DNA of 64,000 nucleotides from Bin87 sp965220055 (GCA_965220055.1 CBDCPE010000004.1:3038001-3102000); one strand, 5' to 3'. Shown: positions 7,513 through 16,517, counted from the stretch's first letter. The notes: a model not told the origin generated them from the letters alone. Numbers and translations are program-made.

Positions 7513-8934
7513 ATGATGAGAAACAGCAAGGAGGCGGTCAAGGGATCCGGCAAGAGGGCCAAGAAACCGAAGCTACCTGAGGAACTGTCGCGGGTCAACC
7601 TGAACACCGCAGGCATCGACGTGGGTGCCAGCAGCCACTTTGTTGCGGTGCCCGCAGATCGCGCGGAGCCGCAGGTACGGGAGTTTGCCGCCTACACTGC
7701 TGACCTGTACCGCCTGGCCGACTGGTTGACCGAGTGTGAAGTCGAGAGCGTGGTCATGGAGTCCACCGGGGTCTACTGGATACCCCTCTTCGGGGTCCTG
7801 GAAGACCGGGGATTTGCCGTGATGCTGGTGGATCCCCGGCGCATCAAGAACGTGCCGGGGCGCAAAACCGACGTGCTGGACTGCCAGTGGCTGCAACAGT
7901 TGCACACCTATGGACTGCTGTCGGCAGCCTTCCGCCCTGAGGGGGAAGTCCGGTGCCTGCGGAGTTACCTGCGGCAGCGGGCCATGCTGATCCGCTACGC
8001 CTCCCACCATATTCAGCACATGCAGAAGGCCCTCAGCCAGATGAACGTGAAGTTGCAGCACGTCATCAGTGACGTCACCGGAAAGACCGGCTTGGCGATC
8101 ATCGACGACATCGTCAGAGGTGAGCGGGATCCACACAAGCTGGCCCAGCACCGCGACCCCAGGATCAGGGCGGACCAAAAGACCATAGCGAGATCGCTCC
8201 AGGGACACTGGCGCGAGGAGCACATCTTCGAACTGGCCCAGGCCCTGGAGCTTTACCGGATTTATCAGGGCAAGATCGCCGAGTGCGACGGGAAGATCGA
8301 AGCCGCTTTGGAACAATTCGAACATGTCGCCGAGGGGGCAACTCCCGCCAAGCCTGGTCGGGTCCAGAAGCAGAAGAATGCCCCAGCCTTTGACGTCCGT
8401 TCTCATCTGTACCGGATTACTGGGGTGGACCTCACCAGGATCGACGGAGTGGACGCTTACACTGCCCTCAAGGTGATCAGCGAGATCGGAACGGACATGA
8501 GCAAGTGGCCCAGTGCCGGACACTTCGCCTCATGGCTAGGTCTGAGTCCCGATAACCGGATCACCGGGGGCAGGATCCTGAGCTCAAGAACCAAACGCAA
8601 CGCCAATCGGGCGGCGGCGGCGTTGCGCCTCGCGGCCGGCGCGCTGCACCATTCAGACAGTGCCTTGGGGGCGTTTTATCGCCGCAAACGGGCACAACTA
8701 GGATCCCCCAAGGCCATTACTGCGGCAGCTCACAAGCTGGCCAGGATCATCTACTCCATGCTGCGGCATGGACAAAACTACGTGGATCAAGGTGCGGAAT
8801 ATTACGAGAACCAGTATCGCCAAAGAGCCTTCAGGGCTGCACAACGGCGTGCGGCTCAGCTGGGGTACGACTTGGTTCCCTCATCCAGACCCGACTGCGA
8901 GGCCGCAGCGATAGTTTCCTCTGCTACTCCTTGA
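7513..8934 (+). CDS. IS110-family transposase (DEDD recombinase), copy 1
   Basis: The 473-aa protein has an N-terminal RuvC-like DEDD domain (GIDVGASSHF with the first Asp, VMESTGVYW with the Glu, and DPRRIKNVPGRKTDVLD with the last acidic residues) and a C-terminal Transposase_20 domain around residues 300-400 (ITGVDLTRIDGVDAYTAL, FASWLGLSPDNRITGGRIL) that carries the serine in this family. It should carry out RNA-guided recombination between circular donor and target DNA. The ORF is intact and identical to copy 2, so the element moved recently or is under gene conversion. ATG 7513 was used; a long opposite-strand frame is a shadow. Confidence 0.95.
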   Translation: MMRNSKEAVKGSGKRAKKPKLPEELSRVNLNTAGIDVGASSHFVAVPADRAEPQVREFAAYTADLYRLADWLTECEVESVVMESTGVYWIPLFGVLEDRGFAVMLVDPRRIKNVPGRKTDVLDCQWLQQLHTYGLLSAAFRPEGEVRCLRSYLRQRAMLIRYASHHIQHMQKALSQMNVKLQHVISDVTGKTGLAIIDDIVRGERDPHKLAQHRDPRIRADQKTIARSLQGHWREEHIFELAQALELYRIYQGKIAECDGKIEAALEQFEHVAEGATPAKPGRVQKQKNAPAFDVRSHLYRITGVDLTRIDGVDAYTALKVISEIGTDMSKWPSAGHFASWLGLSPDNRITGGRILSSRTKRNANRAAAALRLAAGALHHSDSALGAFYRRKRAQLGSPKAITAAAHKLARIIYSMLRHGQNYVDQGAEYYENQYRQRAFRAAQRRAAQLGYDLVPSSRPDCEAAAIVSSATP

Positions 8935-9047
8935 CAACCTGAGTTAGTCGGGAGCGCCCTGGACCGCCTGGCCAACGCCAGCTACCAGTGTAAAAGGCGG
9001 AGATAAAGTGTGCCAGGTGGGCGGCCCGATCGTCGGCTTGCGGCAAG

Positions 9048-9075
9048 TGTCTCGCGTCAACTAAATATGCCGAAT
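9048..9075 (-). repeat. IS21 right terminal repeat (orphan)
   Basis: These 28 bases, TGTCTCGCGTCAAC and following to GCCGAAT, match with one difference the right end of the intact IS21 at 45077 and the fragment at 16066. Similarity stops abruptly after GCCGAAT, where sequence of another IS begins. Confidence 0.85.
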
Positions 9076-9350
9076 CGCATTGCCTCAACAAAAACGTTAC
9101 CCACGCCGAATGGTTGCCTCAACTAGAATGTTACCGAAAAGTCGGGAGGCAGCCACGTGGGAGGAGGCATCAGCAGGATGGCAAAACAGGAATTATTGAT
9201 AACGATACGGGACCGTTACCGCGAGTCATCCAAAAAGGACAAGGGCCGAATCCTCGATGAGTTCATCGCCGTAACCGGCCACCACCGCAAGCACGGTATC
9301 CGGCTGTTGGGGCAGTCCGGCGACGCTGGGGAGAAACCGTCAATGATCAA

Positions 9351-9384
9351 GGGCCAGCGCATCTATAGGGCCGGCGCATCTATG
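9351..9384. repeat. 17-bp tandem duplication in transposase
   Basis: Units 9351-9367 and 9368-9384 differ at two positions (GGGCCAGCGCATCTATA / GGGCCGGCGCATCTATG). The extra copy shifts the frame after QRIY. Confidence 0.85.
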
Positions 9385-9689
9385 ATGAAGCAGTACGCGA
9401 GGCGGTGATCGTAATCTGGGAGGCAGCCGACCGTATCTGCGGCAAGCGCCTGAAGGCGGCGCTCCCCTATCTGGTGGAATCCATGGAGCGTCATGGGCAC
9501 CTTGACCTGGATCCCGAAGTGCGACCGCGGCTAATGGCGGCCAGCGCGGCCACATTGGATCGGCTGCTGAAACCCATCCGTCCCACCGCGGGGAGCCGGC
9601 GCAGACGCCGGCGCGGGCGGCCCATGGGGAAGCGGGTTCCGGTGCGGACCTACAACGACTGGAATGGACCGCCGCCGGGCTTTCTGGAA

Positions 9690-9727
9690 ATAGACCTGGT
9701 GGCTCACTATAGACCTGGTGGCTCACT
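9690..9727. repeat. 19-bp tandem duplication in transposase
   Basis: Two perfect copies of ATAGACCTGGTGGCTCACT; one extra copy adds 19 bases and shifts the frame just before the first catalytic region. Confidence 0.95.
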
Positions 9728-9880
9728 GCGGCGGATCCGTGTCCGGATCATTCATCCACCGTCTGGTCGCAACCGACATTTGCACCGGCTGGACCGAAGC
9801 GGTACCCCTCCTGGCCCGGGAGCAGTCTCTGGTTGTGGAGGGGCTGGAGGCCATCTCGCAGCAGTTGCCCTTTCCCATCC

Positions 9881-9950
9881 TTGGCATCGACTCCTTGGCA
9901 TCGACTCCTTGGCATCGACTCCTTGGCATCGACTTCTTGGCATCGACTCC
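9881..9950. repeat. five 14-bp tandem copies in transposase
   Basis: Five copies of TTGGCATCGACTCC, the fourth with one change (TTC). A single copy gives the conserved LGIDSDNDGAF; four extra copies add 56 bases and shift the frame. Confidence 0.95.
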
Positions 9951-10845
9951 GATAACGACGGCGCGTTCATCAACGAAACGCTGATCACATACTGCGCCAA
10001 CCGCGGCATCGAGTTCACCCGGTCCCGACCTTACCGCAGCAACGACCAGGGATGGATTGAGCAGAAGAACGGTTCCGTGGTACGACGCTTCGTCGGCCAT
10101 GACCGGTATTCGGGACAGGTGGCTGGCCTAATCGCCCTGTAAATCGACACATGGCCTATCTCTACGGAGCGCTGCGTCGGTACGTGAACTATTTCCAGCC
10201 CTCATTCAAGCTGATCGACAAGACCAGGGATGGCTCCACCACCGTCAAGCATTACAGTCAGCCCGCCACGCCCGGCGACCGGCTGATCCAGCAGACGCAA
10301 CCGGCGCTGAGCTGAAAGCCTCACTTGAGGAATATCGGACTGGGTTGGACCCGGTGTTGCTGCTGCACACCATCCGTGAAGCCCAGTCGGCGCTGGTGGC
10401 AACCACGTCTCCGGGTGTGCGGGAAACGCCAGCAGGAGAAAGCCTCGAACGGTTCCTCGCCAAGTTGCCCAATCTGTGGCGGCAGGGCGAAACACGTCCC
10501 ACACACGCCGCGCGAGTGCGAGGTCCGCGGCATTGGCGCACCCGCCAAGACCCCTTCGAGGGCGTTTGGAGCGACGTGTTGGGGTGGTTGCAGGCAGAGC
10601 CGGATGCCACGGGCAAGGCGCTGATGGCACGGTTGCAGTCGGAACACCCGGACCGTTTCACCGAAGCGCAGCTGCGAACCTTGCAACGCCGGGTGAAAGA
10701 TTGGCGGGGCATCATGGCCAAAAATCTCGTTTATGCTTCGTCCAACGCAGGCTCGGCGGAACCAGCTGGACTGCCGGAACTGGACCTGTTTGGAGCGGAT
10801 CCCAAGTGCTAGAGTTTCGGTAACATTCTTCGGTGAGGCAACAGG

Positions 10846-10871
10846 GAGGCATTCCTTATTGTCGTCTATCA
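10846..10871 (-). repeat. IS21 left terminal repeat (orphan)
   Basis: Reverse complement of the first 26 bases of the intact IS21 at 42673 (TGATAGACGACAATAAGG and on), identical throughout. It adjoins the 5'-truncated HEPN gene on the right and the foreign IS end on the left. Confidence 0.88.
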
Positions 10872-11805
10872 CCGGGATTTCCGATTGAAGACTTGATCCA
10901 GCACATCCTGAAGTTCGCCATAGTCCGAGGGCCAATGTACGCGGCAGACACATTCTACCGGTGCGTGGAAAGGACAGCTGCGACGTATCAGGTGTTCGGT
11001 TTGCTCGGAGGAGCACGGGTGGATCAGGAACTGGAAATAGGCCATGGGATCAGGTTGGTGCCAATACCCAGTTCCAGCAACAAGCTGCCGCCACATTTGC
11101 CACTATGGCCCTACTGGAGCCCGATAGATCTGATGGGACGCACTCTGATCGCCGTTGACTACAACATATCGCCCGTCTTCATCAACCCGAGCCTGACTGC
11201 GATGGACCCGTGGGGGCCATTCACGGATTCCGCGACGAGCGACGAGTATCCCGATTTCAAAATCGAACGGTTCTGCCAAGCCTTGTCGCTGGCAGCGGAT
11301 ACTTCCATCGTTTGCGCCGCCAGTTGGGCGCACATCGAGCCGACGGAGATCTTCAACGTGTGGGGCACTTACCGCGGCGGCTCCCATCGCTACATCCCCG
11401 GACTGGCGCACCGAACGGGGAGTGTGAACATCAGTGAGAAGGACAGTTCCGACGCTCTGACAATCTATCAGGGAATGCAGGATATGCCACCCAGTGTCGC
11501 GACGAAACTGCGGGTTCCCATCGACCGATGGATAAAGTCCAAAGCGGACGACAGTCCGGTGGATGCGTTCATCGACCTGGGCATCGCCCTGGAATCATTT
11601 TATCTGCAAGACATCGGCAACCACCCGGAGCTGGGTTTCAGGCTTCGGCTGCGAGCGGCATGGTATCTGGCGGAAGACCAATCTGACAGGAGGGCAATCA
11701 TGAAAGACCTAGGGGACGTGTACAGTTTACGATCCAAGGCTGTGCACACCGGGGACGTCAGCTCTCGTCGTGACTTCGCAGCGCTCCTAGAAACTGGGCA
11801 ACAGC

Positions 11806-12060
11806 AAGCCTATGCCCGTCGTCCGGGCCGTGCAAATCCGACTAACTCACATGCGGCCACGGGGGTGTAAGCTCACGGCGAGCCGTGTCGTCCGGACCGA
11901 GGCCGATCAGTGATTGGTGCGTATTGCCCGAGCAACAGCATGGCCCGGGAGTCTTGCGACTGCATTATTGGTGACGCCCCAACAGGGGGATCCCGTTCGG
12001 GAGATTGTGAATCGATGAGACTTCCTCCGGCGATGCGGCTACTCGCCGACCTGGGGGTGG
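11806..12060 (+). ncRNA. candidate bridge RNA region of IS110 copy 2
   Basis: Identical to 7258-7512; the target-like GCAACAGC is at 11932-11939 and the donor-like TCGGGAG at 11997-12003. Confidence 0.5.
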
Positions 12061-13482
12061 ATGATGAGAAACAGCAAGGAGGCGGTCAAGGGATCCGGCA
12101 AGAGGGCCAAGAAACCGAAGCTACCTGAGGAACTGTCGCGGGTCAACCTGAACACCGCAGGCATCGACGTGGGTGCCAGCAGCCACTTTGTTGCGGTGCC
12201 CGCAGATCGCGCGGAGCCGCAGGTACGGGAGTTTGCCGCCTACACTGCTGACCTGTACCGCCTGGCCGACTGGTTGACCGAGTGTGAAGTCGAGAGCGTG
12301 GTCATGGAGTCCACCGGGGTCTACTGGATACCCCTCTTCGGGGTCCTGGAAGACCGGGGATTTGCCGTGATGCTGGTGGATCCCCGGCGCATCAAGAACG
12401 TGCCGGGGCGCAAAACCGACGTGCTGGACTGCCAGTGGCTGCAACAGTTGCACACCTATGGACTGCTGTCGGCAGCCTTCCGCCCTGAGGGGGAAGTCCG
12501 GTGCCTGCGGAGTTACCTGCGGCAGCGGGCCATGCTGATCCGCTACGCCTCCCACCATATTCAGCACATGCAGAAGGCCCTCAGCCAGATGAACGTGAAG
12601 TTGCAGCACGTCATCAGTGACGTCACCGGAAAGACCGGCTTGGCGATCATCGACGACATCGTCAGAGGTGAGCGGGATCCACACAAGCTGGCCCAGCACC
12701 GCGACCCCAGGATCAGGGCGGACCAAAAGACCATAGCGAGATCGCTCCAGGGACACTGGCGCGAGGAGCACATCTTCGAACTGGCCCAGGCCCTGGAGCT
12801 TTACCGGATTTATCAGGGCAAGATCGCCGAGTGCGACGGGAAGATCGAAGCCGCTTTGGAACAATTCGAACATGTCGCCGAGGGGGCAACTCCCGCCAAG
12901 CCTGGTCGGGTCCAGAAGCAGAAGAATGCCCCAGCCTTTGACGTCCGTTCTCATCTGTACCGGATTACTGGGGTGGACCTCACCAGGATCGACGGAGTGG
13001 ACGCTTACACTGCCCTCAAGGTGATCAGCGAGATCGGAACGGACATGAGCAAGTGGCCCAGTGCCGGACACTTCGCCTCATGGCTAGGTCTGAGTCCCGA
13101 TAACCGGATCACCGGGGGCAGGATCCTGAGCTCAAGAACCAAACGCAACGCCAATCGGGCGGCGGCGGCGTTGCGCCTCGCGGCCGGCGCGCTGCACCAT
13201 TCAGACAGTGCCTTGGGGGCGTTTTATCGCCGCAAACGGGCACAACTAGGATCCCCCAAGGCCATTACTGCGGCAGCTCACAAGCTGGCCAGGATCATCT
13301 ACTCCATGCTGCGGCATGGACAAAACTACGTGGATCAAGGTGCGGAATATTACGAGAACCAGTATCGCCAAAGAGCCTTCAGGGCTGCACAACGGCGTGC
13401 GGCTCAGCTGGGGTACGACTTGGTTCCCTCATCCAGACCCGACTGCGAGGCCGCAGCGATAGTTTCCTCTGCTACTCCTTGA
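12061..13482 (+). CDS. IS110-family transposase, copy 2
   Basis: Identical 473-aa protein to 7513-8934, with intact DEDD (GIDVG, MESTG, RKTDVLD) and Transposase_20 parts. Upstream is the same 255-bp left end, so transcription signals and any guide RNA are also the same. Two intact identical copies 4.5 kb apart in direct orientation could recombine and delete the segment between them. Confidence 0.95.
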   Translation: MMRNSKEAVKGSGKRAKKPKLPEELSRVNLNTAGIDVGASSHFVAVPADRAEPQVREFAAYTADLYRLADWLTECEVESVVMESTGVYWIPLFGVLEDRGFAVMLVDPRRIKNVPGRKTDVLDCQWLQQLHTYGLLSAAFRPEGEVRCLRSYLRQRAMLIRYASHHIQHMQKALSQMNVKLQHVISDVTGKTGLAIIDDIVRGERDPHKLAQHRDPRIRADQKTIARSLQGHWREEHIFELAQALELYRIYQGKIAECDGKIEAALEQFEHVAEGATPAKPGRVQKQKNAPAFDVRSHLYRITGVDLTRIDGVDAYTALKVISEIGTDMSKWPSAGHFASWLGLSPDNRITGGRILSSRTKRNANRAAAALRLAAGALHHSDSALGAFYRRKRAQLGSPKAITAAAHKLARIIYSMLRHGQNYVDQGAEYYENQYRQRAFRAAQRRAAQLGYDLVPSSRPDCEAAAIVSSATP

Positions 13483-13861
13483 CAACCTGAGTTAGTCGGG
13501 AGCTCTGCCGACAGTCCATAGTCAAGGTCATCCGCAACGGCGCCTTCCCAGATTGGAACCGACTGGTACTGGGTGAAGCGGGCTAAAAGCAGGATTAGTC
13601 GGCGTAGCACAAGACAAACCCACCGTCGGGAAGGCAAAAACTCAGCGCAACGTACACTTCGTCTTCAAAAAAGCATTCAATGGTGCTGGTGAGTGAGAAG
13701 CGTGCCGCACCGATATGAACCGCCTGTCTGCAGCTACCGCTAGGTGCCGTCGTGGACTCCAGCGGAGTGGTACTTCGGGTTTCCAACGAGAACTAGTTGA
13801 GCGACCAGCCGTATGAACGCATCCTGCCGGCCCCAGTGACTAAGGGCAGATTACACTCAGC

Positions 13862-14837
13862 TAAGAGCCTATCCCAATAACTGACGGAAACGTGCAGGTC
13901 CATTGTGGAAAGCCCAGCCAGGGTTGCGGCTAGGCTAGGGCAATGACCAAAACGAAAGACCCCAACGCTCCGTGTCCGAAGCGTGCCGGCCCTGCCATCA
14001 AAACCAATTCCACCACTGGCGCTTTCCAGATCTCCGACGAGCTTTGGGAGGTGTTGGCTCCCCTGATTCCCCAACGCGTGAACACCCATCCTTTCGGCGG
14101 CGGCCGGCCCCGGGTCCCTGACCGCACCGGCGCCAATGGCATCTTCTACGTGCTGCGAACCGGCTGCCAGTGGAAGGCGTTGGACGCCACGGGCATCTGC
14201 TCCGGTTCCACGGCCCATCTGCGCTTCCAGGAGTGGGTTGCCGCTGGGGTGTTCCTGGAACTGTGGCGGGTGGGTCTGGAACGCTATGACGAACTGCAAG
14301 GGTTGGACTGGAGTTGGCTGAGTATGGACGGCGCCATAACCAAATCGCCCCTGGGTGGGGGGAAAACCGGCGCCAACCCCACCGACCGAGGTAAGACTGG
14401 GGTCAAACGCAGCCTGTTGACTGAAGCCCAGGGCATTTCGGTGGGTCTGGCGGTGGACGGGGCCAACCGCCACGACATGAAGCTGGTGCGGGCCACGGTG
14501 GACAGCGTGGCGGTACCCCGACCGGTGCCCAGCCCGGAGCATCCCCAAGGGCTGTGCCTGGACAAGGGCTACGACTTCGCCGAGGTCCGTCGTACGCTGG
14601 AAGAGTTCGGCTTCACCGCCCACATCCGCAGCCGGGGCGAAGAGGCTCAGGCCATCAAAAGGGAGGCTGGGTTCAAAGCCCGCCGCTGGGTGGTGGAACG
14701 CACGCACAGTTGGCTGAACCGTTTCCGGCGCATCTTGGTTCGCTGGGACAAGTCCTCAGAGAACTACATTGCCTTCCTTCATTTCGCCTGCGCCCTAATC
14801 GCCCTCAGAGCCGCTGGGTTATTAGGATAGGCTCTTA
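13862..14837 (+). mobile_element. IS5-family element, intact
   Basis: Near-perfect 19-bp inverted ends TAAGAGCCTATCCCAATAA (13862-13880) and its complement at 14819-14837 (one mismatch) enclose one transposase. About 976 bp. The 275 bases before it hold no clear gene. Confidence 0.88.
13943..14830 (+). CDS. IS5-family transposase
   Basis: The 295-aa single-ORF DDE transposase has an N-terminal DUF4096-like part (ISDELWEVLAPLIP, GGGRPRVPDRTGANGIFYVLRTGCQW) and a DDE_Tnp_1 part with Asp in LSMDGAITK, Asp in LCLDKGYDF and Glu in VVERTHSWLNRFRR. It lies 63 bases inside the left end and stops 4 bases from the right inverted repeat, the normal arrangement. It appears complete and potentially active, unlike the second IS5 at 49 kb. 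Confidence 0.93.
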   Translation: MTKTKDPNAPCPKRAGPAIKTNSTTGAFQISDELWEVLAPLIPQRVNTHPFGGGRPRVPDRTGANGIFYVLRTGCQWKALDATGICSGSTAHLRFQEWVAAGVFLELWRVGLERYDELQGLDWSWLSMDGAITKSPLGGGKTGANPTDRGKTGVKRSLLTEAQGISVGLAVDGANRHDMKLVRATVDSVAVPRPVPSPEHPQGLCLDKGYDFAEVRRTLEEFGFTAHIRSRGEEAQAIKREAGFKARRWVVERTHSWLNRFRRILVRWDKSSENYIAFLHFACALIALRAAGLLG

Positions 14838-14882
14838 GGCCGACGGTCGGATCCAGTAGATCTGTTGAAAGGCCCTTTGACG

Positions 14883-16256
14883 CTATGGCGTCTTCCCCTT
14901 GAGGCGGATCAGCAACGCGCGTATCAGTTCGTCTGATGCTTCGCGGAGTTTGTCCAAGCTTGCCTGTGTATCTTCCACCTGTCGTATGGATACCCCCATT
15001 AGCGAAAACGTCCAATGACGCTGGTCCTGGTCAATAGTGGCCTTGACCCCCATCAGGTAGTGCTCGTCATTTCTGCCTCGGAAGTGCGTGAAGTACGTGG
15101 AGGCGCTGAACGAGATCGATCGGAGGTGTGTGGCGTCTCTTGTGGCATCGGATAGCTTGGGCAGCTTGGGCTGGTCTTCGCATAGGGTTATCACTACCCC
15201 GTCTGGTCCGGTTACGAATAAACTCACTTTCGTTTCTACTTTGCCGAACACTCCCTTGAACAGGATGGTCTTGCTCTCGGCATATTCGTGGAGTGGATAG
15301 ACCACTTCCTCGAGGTACTTGATGCTACTCGGCATCGTACTGGCGGCGTCTGCGAGGGACCGCTTGAATACTGCTATCTCCCGGTCAAGGTCTTCGGGGT
15401 CTTCTATTGGTTCCCCGCGGGCCGCTTTGAGGTGCAGGTCTAACCCGTACTTGCAGGGCTGACCGATAAAGTTGATGAACTCTGATAAATCCTCGGTGTG
15501 GTCGGCCCTTTCTAGGTGATCGAGGTATTGTCCCCGTTCTTCCAACGGGATTAGCGCCACTGTATAACCGTGCTTGATGAGGATCATGTTCATCAGTAAA
15601 CGCGCCATGCGTCCGTTCCCGTCGTCAAACGGATGGATCCGGACAAACCTATAGTGGAAGGTCGCCGCCGTGACTATCGGGTGTTCGCCATTCTGCTCCT
15701 GAAGCCTGTACCAGTCGATCAGGTCGCTCATCTCGGGTTTCACCAAATACGGCTCTGTGAAGTAATACGTTTCGCCCGTTCGAGTTTCCACGTTGTTAGG
15801 TGTGGTCTTGTACTGACCGACGATGATCCAGCGCTTAACTCGTCTTCCGTCCGGCGTTTTTGCCTCCGCGAGGTATGGCTCCTTGAGTAGGATCTTATGC
15901 AGATTGCGTATGAAGACTTCGGTAATGGCCTCGTCGCGTCTGACGGCGTCTTCAATTGCTTTCACGGCCTCATCGTGGCCGTCAATGTCCAGGTGGTCCC
16001 GCATCGGCTTCCCGCTGGCTGTTAGGCCGTGGAGGATCAGACTTCTAGTCTCCCCCAGCGTGAGTTGTCCCGCGTCAACTAAATATGCCGAATTATCGTC
16101 GATTAGTTTTGCCGGTTCACCTCCTCTGCTTGGCCCCGTTGCTGGGCGGCATCGGTGCGGAAACTGGGCACCGCAAACTCCAGTATCACGGAGTGGTGGA
16201 CGACCCGGTCGATGGCGGCAGCGGTGGCCATGGGGTTGGCGAAGCTGCGCTCCCAC
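14883..16256 (-). CDS. Fic-domain AMPylase, 5' end replaced by IS21 sequence
   Basis: Genuine Fic sequence runs from 16065 down to 14883 (~390 aa). The active-site motif HPFDDGNGRMAR lies in 15610-15645; upstream comes ITEVFIRNLHKILL and downstream a C-terminal extension with a winged-helix-like part. Fic enzymes transfer AMP or other nucleotides to proteins. The frame begins at GQLTLGETR: in relatives this is preceded by the autoinhibitory [S/T]xxxE[G/N] motif (as in IEGN-LTLGET), and exactly here the IS21 right end (16066) takes over. The longer ORF to 16256 reads through IS DNA in a non-istB frame. Whether it is translated from an IS start codon is unknown. Confidence 0.75.
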   Translation of the reverse strand: MGAQLRQPHGHRCRHRPGRPPLRDTGVCGAQFPHRCRPATGPSRGGEPAKLIDDNSAYLVDAGQLTLGETRSLILHGLTASGKPMRDHLDIDGHDEAVKAIEDAVRRDEAITEVFIRNLHKILLKEPYLAEAKTPDGRRVKRWIIVGQYKTTPNNVETRTGETYYFTEPYLVKPEMSDLIDWYRLQEQNGEHPIVTAATFHYRFVRIHPFDDGNGRMARLLMNMILIKHGYTVALIPLEERGQYLDHLERADHTEDLSEFINFIGQPCKYGLDLHLKAARGEPIEDPEDLDREIAVFKRSLADAASTMPSSIKYLEEVVYPLHEYAESKTILFKGVFGKVETKVSLFVTGPDGVVITLCEDQPKLPKLSDATRDATHLRSISFSASTYFTHFRGRNDEHYLMGVKATIDQDQRHWTFSLMGVSIRQVEDTQASLDKLREASDELIRALLIRLKGKTP

Positions 16257-16517
16257 TCCGAGAAGACCAGGTTGGACGTGATGCCCAACGACCTCCGTTC
16301 GTAGCGTTCGGCGATGAGGGTGAAGAGGACCTCAGACTCCTCGGCGCCCTGGGGCAGGTAGCCCAGGTCGTCCAGGAGCAGGAAGTCGAAGTTGTCCAGC
16401 CTCCGCAGCCGGCGAGGCAGGTCGAAGTCGCGCTTGGCGGCCAGCAAATCCTGCACCAGGCGGTAGGCTGGGGCGAAGAGGACGGAGCAGCCGGCTTCCA
16501 CCAGGCGGTGGCCCAGG
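16066..16517 (-). mobile_element. istB: IS21 fragment: right end plus istB 3' part
   Basis: Starts with the IS21 terminus TGTCCCGCGTCAACTAAATA and holds the last ~137 codons of istB on the minus strand (HRLVEAGCSVLFAPAYRL to EEVNRQN), nearly identical to the intact copy at 44258-45040 with a few substitutions. Walker A and the whole N-terminus are deleted; homology ends at about 16517. Confidence 0.88.

Larger units (their letters stand above)
7258..8955 (+). mobile_element. IS110-family element, copy 1
   Basis: This 1698-bp unit is identical to 11806-13503. Boundaries come from comparing the two copies and from restoring the interrupted istB frame: both copies follow CTGGGCAACAGC and end in GGGAGC, so the exact ends are uncertain by the shared AGC. 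No terminal inverted repeats, as expected for IS110. Layout: a 255-bp non-coding left end, the transposase, and only ~21 bp of right end. Confidence 0.88.
6841..9006 (+). pseudogene. istB: istB-like ATPase, truncated and split by IS110 copy 1
   Basis: Two pieces, 6841-7257 and 8956-9006, join into one frame when the IS110 is removed. Piece one has Walker A GPAGVGKS, Walker B LLILEDLG and sensor ITSNR of IstB, the DnaA-like ATPase helper of IS21 transposase. It ends DDPILGNS and piece two continues ALDRLANASYQ, the normal IstB order. The N-terminal ~90 residues are missing upstream (a stop precedes 6841) and the C-terminus is cut after SYQC. It belongs to a different IstB subgroup from the intact one at 44258. 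Confidence 0.85.
9157..10812 (+). pseudogene. integrase-catalytic transposase, multiply frameshifted
   Basis: Reading across frames gives one protein: an N-terminal HTH-like part (RDRYRESSKKDKGRILDEF), a middle rve/DDE part (FLEIDLVAH, DICTGWTEAVPLLAREQSLVV, IDSDNDGAFINETLITYC, RSNDQGWIEQKNGSVV) and a C-terminal part (RRYVNYFQPSFKL, RTLQRRVKDWRG). At least four frame breaks separate them. Three coincide with tandem duplications of 17, 19 and 4 extra x 14 bp at 9351-9384, 9690-9727 and 9881-9950; removing them restores the family reading LGIDSDNDGAF. Further breaks lie near 10130 and 10310. Not functional as it stands. Confidence 0.8.
9113..10842 (+). mobile_element. degenerate integrase-type IS (IS481/ISNCY-like)
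   Basis: Imperfect inverted ends GTTGCCTCA...AATGTTACCG (from 9113) and CGGTAACATT...TGAGGCAAC (to 10842) enclose a broken transposase. A further end-like copy lies at 9080-9102. The whole unit lies between orphan IS21 termini at 9048-9075 and 10846-10871. Confidence 0.65.
11806..13503 (+). mobile_element. IS110-family element, copy 2
   Basis: Identical in sequence to 7258-8955 (offset 4548). It interrupts a HEPN gene, again directly after CTGGGCAACAGC; the right flank (TCTGCC) differs from that of copy 1 (GCCCTGG), so the shared 12 bases are target, not element, given that both host frames are restored on removal. Confidence 0.9.
10872..13586 (+). pseudogene. ApeA-type HEPN-domain protein, 5'-cut and split by IS110 copy 2
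   Basis: Pieces 10872-11805 and 13504-13586 join into one frame. The C-terminal third has HEPN features: DAFIDLGIALESFYL, LGFRLRLRAAWYLAED, and RSKAVHTG with the Rx4H RNase motif. The restored tail reads LCRQSIVKVIRNGAFPDWNRLVLG and stop, typical of ApeA-like HEPN proteins, which act as anti-phage RNases or their relatives. The N-terminus is lost at an IS21 end. An ORF start at 10833 reads through IS sequence and is not the native start. Both lesions inactivate the gene unless the IS110 excises. Confidence 0.75.

Noticed and set aside
7362..7580. 72-aa frame in the IS110 left end
   Set aside because: Overlaps the presumed guide RNA region and the transposase start; no domain or ribosome site. 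Treated as non-coding.
7573..8523. 316-aa minus-strand frame in the IS110 (and its twin at 12121-13071)
   Set aside because: Exact antisense of the transposase, present in both copies only because they are identical.
9881..9950. CRISPR-like array from five 14-bp repeats
   Set aside because: No spacers between units; direct tandem copies within a transposase gene.
10321..11016. 231-aa minus-strand frame
   Set aside because: Crosses an IS end and the HEPN gene; composed of antisense of both.
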